Part shown: positions 60,270 to 64,000 of the stretch, piece by piece
How the letters are laid out: each line of letters opens with the position of its first letter
Position numbering within the stretch: the stretch's first letter is position 1
Source: JAZDGX01 sp964482205
Lineage (GTDB): Bacteria; Eisenbacteria; RBG-16-71-46; CAIMUX01; WJJG01
Assembly (NCBI GenBank): GCA_964482205.1
Contig: CAYZWI010000005.1
Coordinates: forward strand, 62,001-126,000
DNA length: 64,000 bases
Direction of reading: 5' to 3'
The notes under the pieces: model-generated
Told to the model about the DNA's origin: nothing
Databases searched by the model: none
The model's input: only the letters and a program-made list of their open reading frames with translations
Made by a program: the position numbers and the translations under genes

Positions 60270-61172
60270 ATGTCTCTGCGCCATGTTCGCGTTTCCGCGG
60301 CCCTCGCGCTGGCCTTGATCGGCCTCTCCGCAGCGCCGGGGTACGCGCAGCTCGACGAGAATGTGCTGGGACTGACCGACGAGAATCTCGAAGGCTACTT
60401 GGAGCCGCTGCAAACCGGCCTTTCCGCCACGATGAATTCCGCGATCTTCCGCACCGGGCATGTGCCCACGGAAGGGTTCCACTTCAGCATTGGAGTGACG
60501 GCGATGGCGATCGGCTATGACGATGTCGATCGGACCTACATGCCGACGGACCCGGACGGCTTCACGAGCATCGATCCGGTTCCGGTGCCCACGATCGTAG
60601 GGGATCTGGAAGGCGTCGTGGTGGCGGGAGAAGACAATCTCACGCAGATCTATCCCGGCGGCTTCGATCTCGACATGTTCGAAATCGGCGTTCCGCAAAT
60701 CTCGATCGGCAGCCTCCAAGGAACGCGCCTCCTGGGGCGGTTCCTGGCGGCCGATCTCGGGGACTCCGACCTCGGGGACTTTTCGTACATCGGCTTCGGC
60801 ATCCAGCACTCGATCACCCAGTGGATCCCGAGCCTCCCCGCCGATGTGGCCGTGGGAGCGTTCATCCAGTCGTTCGAGATCGGTGATGATGTGATCAAGG
60901 CCAAGGCCTTCCATATGAATGTGACGGCCAGCCGCCAGTTCAGCGTGCTGCAACCGTACCTGGGTTTGGGGTACGATTCCCTCTCCTTGGATGTCAAATC
61001 GGAGGACGAGGATGACCCGGAGTTCTCGATCGACGCGGCTTTGGAGCAACAAGGGGATTTCCACCTGACCCTGGGCCTGCTCGCCAAGGTCCCGGTGGTC
61101 GCATTTTTCTTTGAATACAACGCCGCAGCGGCCGATGGCTTTTCTTTGGGAGTGGACTTCGGAACCAACTAG
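60270..61172 (+). CDS. Outer-membrane beta-barrel-like protein
   Basis: GAGGAGGTG precedes the ATG. A signal peptide (VSAALALALIGLSAAPGYA) leads into 275 residues rich in strands with a repeated Gly-aromatic texture (FHFSIGVTAMAIGYDDVD, DFSYIGFGIQHSITQWIPSLPADVAVGAFIQSF, VTASRQFSVLQPYLGLGYDSLSLDV, FHLTLGLLAKVPVVAFFFEYN). From memory it resembles the DUF6588-type envelope proteins of FCB bacteria. Likely a barrel or surface protein; ligand unknown. The next gene begins 12 bases after its stop, so they are co-expressed. Confidence 0.75.
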   Translation: MSLRHVRVSAALALALIGLSAAPGYAQLDENVLGLTDENLEGYLEPLQTGLSATMNSAIFRTGHVPTEGFHFSIGVTAMAIGYDDVDRTYMPTDPDGFTSIDPVPVPTIVGDLEGVVVAGEDNLTQIYPGGFDLDMFEIGVPQISIGSLQGTRLLGRFLAADLGDSDLGDFSYIGFGIQHSITQWIPSLPADVAVGAFIQSFEIGDDVIKAKAFHMNVTASRQFSVLQPYLGLGYDSLSLDVKSEDEDDPEFSIDAALEQQGDFHLTLGLLAKVPVVAFFFEYNAAAADGFSLGVDFGTN

Positions 61173-61184
61173 AAGGAGGTCCCC

Positions 61185-61886
61185 ATGAGGCTCTTTCATG
61201 CAACCTTTCGTGCGCGCGCGCAACGGATCGTGCGAAATGCGACGCGTCCGCACATGCTCATGCGGCTGGCGCTCTTCGCCGCTCTGCTGATCGTGCTGCA
61301 GGGGGCCAAGTGCCCCTCGATCCCCGAGATGAAGACCGTGGACATCGCGGTCGTTGCGGAGCAGACGATTGAACTCGAGTTCGAGGCTCGCGGCGGGATC
61401 AATGCGGAAAGCGATGTGGTCACGATCAATATCGAGGAGCTGCGCGACGACCTCGAAGATGCGGACATCGAGATCGACGACATCGACACGGTGGTCGTCC
61501 ACGCGGTCTCGTACGGCGTGACCGCCTACTACGAAGGCAACACCGGAGACCTCGCCAACCGGCGCATCGAGGACGGAAACCTGACCGTCACGCGCTTGGA
61601 TGCGGCGGAGTCGCACGAGATCTTTCACGATGTCAATGTCAATGTGTATCCGCTGCTCGGAGAACTGGTGCCGGCGCCCGTCGAGCCGGGCGGGATCGCG
61701 TTCCTGAACGAGCTTCTCGCCGATGTTCTGCAGGCCCTGAAGACGGGAGGCACGGAAGGCTTCGATCTCCAGGGAACGGTGAGCGGCGTCTCGACGCCGA
61801 TGGGCCGGGACACGAATTTCGACTGGCGGGTGGTCGTCCGGTATCAAGTCAAAGGCACGGCGGAAATCGAGCGGCCGGAGTTCTAG
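61185..61886 (+). CDS. Putative lipoprotein
   Basis: GAAGGAGGT stands directly before the start. After a basic lead the hydrophobic LMRLALFAALLIVLQGAKC ends in a lipobox-like LQGAKC, so Cys would be lipidated. The mature part, about 190 residues, is acidic and beta-rich (TVDIAVVAEQTIELEFEARGG, DTVVVHAVSYGVTAYYEG, TNFDWRVVVRYQVKGTAEIE). No known family is recognised. Being 12 bases behind the barrel-like gene, it may be its periplasmic partner. Confidence 0.7.
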   Translation: MRLFHATFRARAQRIVRNATRPHMLMRLALFAALLIVLQGAKCPSIPEMKTVDIAVVAEQTIELEFEARGGINAESDVVTINIEELRDDLEDADIEIDDIDTVVVHAVSYGVTAYYEGNTGDLANRRIEDGNLTVTRLDAAESHEIFHDVNVNVYPLLGELVPAPVEPGGIAFLNELLADVLQALKTGGTEGFDLQGTVSGVSTPMGRDTNFDWRVVVRYQVKGTAEIERPEF

Positions 61887-61999
61887 CGATTGCGCGAGGC
61901 GATCGCATTCCCGATCGCACTGCGTGATCGGCGAGGCGTTCGCATCATAGCGACCGCGACGGCATCGCGCGCTTGACATCCGAAAAACGCTGAGGGGAT

Positions 62000-62034
62000 G
62001 ACCCGGCCGGGCAGGAGGGCTGCCAGGCCGGGTC
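62000..62034 (+). terminator. Intrinsic terminator
   Basis: The stem GACCCGGCC / GGCCGGGTC continues across one mismatch as GGCAG / CTGCC around a GAGGG loop and is followed by TCTCTTC. It lies 113 bases past the lipoprotein stop and ends that operon. A TTGACA at 61973-61978 precedes it but has no matching -10. Confidence 0.75.
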
Positions 62035-62222
62035 TCTTCATGGGCCTCGCGCTCGATCACGGTCCCGCGTCCGACGCAAGCCCTACCGTTCGGAGCGCGG
62101 ATCGACTACCATGGCCCGGCCGGAAGTCTGCGGGCAAGAAGCGGCGCAAATCGGGCGCGCGCTTTCCCGGCCGGCGCACGGCGCAGATTCGCGCCGCAGC
62201 TTGCATTCGAAAGGGAGCTGGG

Positions 62223-63080
62223 ATGCTCGAACGGCCTCATCACGAACTGCTCTACGCGTACCCGAAGTACTTCGATGTCGCGTTCGGGTATCGCGACCTG
62301 AGCGCGGAATGCGGATTCCTGGAGCACCTGAGCCGTCACCTCGGGCGCGGCGTGCTCGAGTCCTTCATGGAAGTCTGCTGCGGCCCCGGATACCACATGC
62401 ATCACTTCGCCGCCCGCGGCGTGCGCAGCTATGGAGTGGAGTACTCGGATGACATGGTGCCGTACGCGCGCGACAAGGCCTATCGCCTGGCGCTTGCGGC
62501 GGGGTTCTCGGGCGTGATGGGCGCATCCCCGGAAGGGCGCGCCATTCCTCCGGTCAGCATGGTCCTTCAGGGAGACCCGCGCGAAGTCTCGTTGCCCGAA
62601 GCGGTCGATCTGGCCTTCATGCCCTGGCTCAAGCTTGGCTACTTGCTCACGGACGAGGAAGTCGTCGAGCACTTCGTCACCGTGGCGAAGAACATCGGAC
62701 GCGGCGGCATCTATGTGCTGGAGCTCGATCACCCCGCGCATCTCTTCGGCTACCCCGAGCGATCCGAGCGGCAATGGGATGCATCCGAAAACGGCGTGCG
62801 CGTTTCCGTTCACTGGGGGGACGATCACGAACTCATCGATCCCATCACGCACACGACCGAAGTCGAGGTGGCCTTCGATGTCGAGGACGGCGCGCGCAAG
62901 GAGAGCATCCAGGATGAAGCGCCCATGCGTTCCTTCACTCATCGCGAGCTGCGCGCGCTGGTGCGGCTCTCGGGAGTGTTCGATTGGGTCGCCACCTTCG
63001 GCGATCTGTCGGTGACCCAGCCGTTCGACCTCTCGCCGGGCGCGCGGCGCATGGTCCCGGTGCTGCGCTGCAATATCTGA
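62223..63080 (+). CDS. SAM-dependent methyltransferase-like protein
   Basis: AAAGGGAG lies about 7 bases before the ATG at 62223. The 285-residue product has a class I methyltransferase core: motif I FMEVCCGPGYHMHHFAARG, the acidic end of strand 2 in SYGVEYSDDMVPYARD, an atypical motif II region with DLAFMPWLKLGYLLTDEEV and GGIYVLELDHPAHLFGYP. The N-terminal YAYPKYFDVAFGYRD matches small-molecule methyltransferases of this group. Substrate unknown. It stands alone behind the terminator. Confidence 0.85.
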   Translation: MLERPHHELLYAYPKYFDVAFGYRDLSAECGFLEHLSRHLGRGVLESFMEVCCGPGYHMHHFAARGVRSYGVEYSDDMVPYARDKAYRLALAAGFSGVMGASPEGRAIPPVSMVLQGDPREVSLPEAVDLAFMPWLKLGYLLTDEEVVEHFVTVAKNIGRGGIYVLELDHPAHLFGYPERSERQWDASENGVRVSVHWGDDHELIDPITHTTEVEVAFDVEDGARKESIQDEAPMRSFTHRELRALVRLSGVFDWVATFGDLSVTQPFDLSPGARRMVPVLRCNI

Positions 63081-63550
63081 GGCCCTCGCCGGCGAGGGCG
63101 GCCTCGCCGCTCGAAAAGCAGCGCGATTGAACCTGTGCATCGCCGACCCGTGCACTCGTGGTCAGCGAATGCGCCGGTGACCCTCCTCCTTCTCCGCACG
63201 GGCAACTTCCATGGGACTAGGCATTTGCCTGCCGGCTGTCTCGTTCGCCGAGGCTGGCTCGTTGCTTGCATCTCCTCCCGCCGTCACGCCATCGAACGAG
63301 GTGCCCTTCCACGCGTCGGAGCCGGCAACGAATCCGGCGACGCGAGCACCAGGCGAGCACGAGGAAGCGATGCCGAGCGTCGAGCGAGCAACGAATGTGG
63401 CCATGCGAAGCACCAAGCAAGCAACGAATGTGAGGCGAACGACGGCAGGAATCGCCGGGCCGCAATGAGGTGGTGCGGCACGACCGGGGTCAGGAGGATC
63501 CGGCAATGGTGCGGGTCGGGCTCTCCGCCCCGGTCTCCCGGCGGCTCGAG

Positions 63551-63630
63551 GCCGCATCCGGCCGCATCTGCATCGTTGCGCCGGCTCGGTCTCCTCAGCG
63601 TACCGGCAGTACGCTTGCGTCGCCCTCGCT
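63551..63630 (+). repeat. Direct repeat copy 1
   Basis: This 80-bp block begins GCCGCATCCGGCCGCATCTG and ends CGCCCTCGCT. It recurs at 63686-63760 with a few substitutions and a 5-base length difference. Both copies share an uninterrupted central tract including CGTTGCGCCGGCTCGGTCTC. Confidence 0.85.
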
Positions 63631-63685
63631 CGTCGCGCCTCGCATCTACAGCCGTCTGCGCCCTCTCGCGAGGAGTCATGGAGGG

Positions 63686-63760
63686 GCCGCATCCGACCGC
63701 ATCTGCTTCGTTGCGCCGGCTCGGTCTCCTCGGGGCTGGGACGCTTGCGTCGCCCTCGGT
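63686..63760 (+). repeat. Direct repeat copy 2
   Basis: The second copy of the block found at 63551-63630, in the same orientation, 75 bp long. The two are separated by 55 bases of unrelated sequence. It ends 54 bases before the antitoxin palindrome. Confidence 0.85.
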
Positions 63761-63805
63761 CCCTTCTGCGCCAGGGCGCTTGCGTTTCCCTCTCGAATGG
63801 AGGTA

Positions 63806-63835
63806 GGTTCCATTCTGGTTCCATTATGGAACCAG
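63806..63835 (+). promoter_or_regulatory. Antitoxin operator palindrome
   Basis: A perfect palindrome of two 9-bp arms, CTGGTTCCA and TGGAACCAG, around TTA spans 63815-63835. An extra half-site GGTTCCATT lies at 63806-63814 in direct orientation, exactly 11 bases before the same string in the palindrome. It ends 14 bases before the antitoxin ATG, the usual place for autoregulation by a ribbon-helix-helix antitoxin. Confidence 0.8.
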
Positions 63836-63849
63836 TGGGAGGGAGACCG

Positions 63850-64000
63850 ATGCCGAACCTCACAATCAAGGGAATCCCGGAGAAGGTATACCGGCAGTTG
63901 AAGCTCCGAGCGACCAAACACCGCCGCAGCCTGAATCGGGAGGTGATCGTCTGCCTGGAACAGGCGCTCGCCGCTCCCGCGCTCGATCCGGAGGAGTGGC
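63850..64000 (+). CDS. FitA-like ribbon-helix-helix antitoxin, cut by the window end
   Basis: The ATG at 63850 follows GGGAGGGAG. The 50 visible codons give NLTIKGIPEKVYRQLKLRATKHRRSLNREVIVCLEQAL, the Arc/MetJ-type fold of FitA antitoxins: a DNA-contacting strand (NLTIKGIP), helix 1 and the SLNREV turn into helix 2. Such antitoxins bind their own promoter and neutralise a PIN-domain (VapC/FitB) RNase encoded directly downstream. The C-terminal toxin-binding part and the expected toxin gene lie outside the window. Confidence 0.85.
   Translation, partial: MPNLTIKGIPEKVYRQLKLRATKHRRSLNREVIVCLEQALAAPALDPEEW

Larger units (their letters stand above)
63081..63849. other. Repeat-bearing spacer before the toxin-antitoxin locus
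   Basis: No protein-like frame is supported in these 769 bases. From 63310 to 63440 short phrases such as GCAACGAATG and GGCGA recur (imperfect low-complexity), and from 63551 a 75-80 bp block is present twice. The right end carries the antitoxin operator. The spacer looks like a mobile or recombinogenic border. Confidence 0.45.

Noticed and set aside
61973..61978. TTGACA as a promoter for the methyltransferase
   Set aside because: There is no -10 at 16-18 bases, and a strong terminator hairpin follows at 62000-62034.
63162..63917. A 251-residue minus-strand frame across the repeat-bearing spacer
   Set aside because: Its apparent internal repeats come from the duplicated 75-80 bp DNA block, and it runs antisense through the antitoxin operator and start.

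Overview
The window reads as one contig of a GC-rich, Gram-negative-type bacterium. Beta-barrel-like proteins, a lipoprotein, an OmpA-family protein and signal peptides point to an outer membrane. Three large secreted proteins (3080-6478, 19836-21965, 36651-38753) end in the same FlgD-like/type IX-like tail (YDxxGRxVRTL ... WDGxDxxGxxVxxGxYxxR). Together with LVIVD repeats and a DUF6754-like protein this suggests an uncultured FCB-type lineage such as Candidatus Eisenbacteria; that placement is inference. A 100-N run (37480-37579) shows the sequence is a scaffold, probably metagenomic. I see no rRNA, tRNA, CRISPR array or intact insertion sequence.

Layout: 0-8 kb holds envelope and secreted proteins (redoxin/barrel fusion, FlgD-tailed giant, OmpA family). 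8.2-15.2 kb is a plus-strand run: M29 aminopeptidase, a four-gene membrane module of unknown function (9380-13063), a formyl-THF cyclo-ligase-like protein and a sulfatase-fold hydrolase. 15.2-16.9 kb looks degenerate and contains a response-regulator remnant. 17-27.3 kb carries oligoendopeptidase F, a barrel protein, a FlgD-tailed metalloprotease, a coupled Nudix/CMD/photolyase operon and a cysteine desulfurase-DUF3343 pair. 27.3-36.3 kb has DinB and SpoIIE-type phosphatase genes, then surface-polysaccharide-type genes (flippase, asparagine synthase-like protein, membrane glycosyltransferase-like protein). 36.6-43.8 kb has the LVIVD repeat protein, P5C dehydrogenase, YceI, MutY and a small elongation-factor-like protein.

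The centrepiece is a minus-strand cluster at 57025-43785: rex, hydC (NuoE-like), hydB (NuoF-like), hydA, a sensory [FeFe]-hydrogenase/histidine-kinase fusion, a lone receiver, a receiver-kinase hybrid, hydE, hydG, hydF and a second lone receiver. A good Rex operator lies in front of rex. The cluster therefore combines an NAD-linked [FeFe] hydrogenase, all three H-cluster maturases, NADH-dependent transcriptional control and a putative H2- or redox-sensing phosphorelay. It implies anaerobic or fermentative H2 metabolism.

From 57.3 kb to the end (plus strand) come a PHP phosphoesterase, bifunctional FtcD, two envelope proteins, a methyltransferase, a repeat-containing spacer and, cut by the window edge, a FitA-type ribbon-helix-helix antitoxin behind a perfect palindrome.
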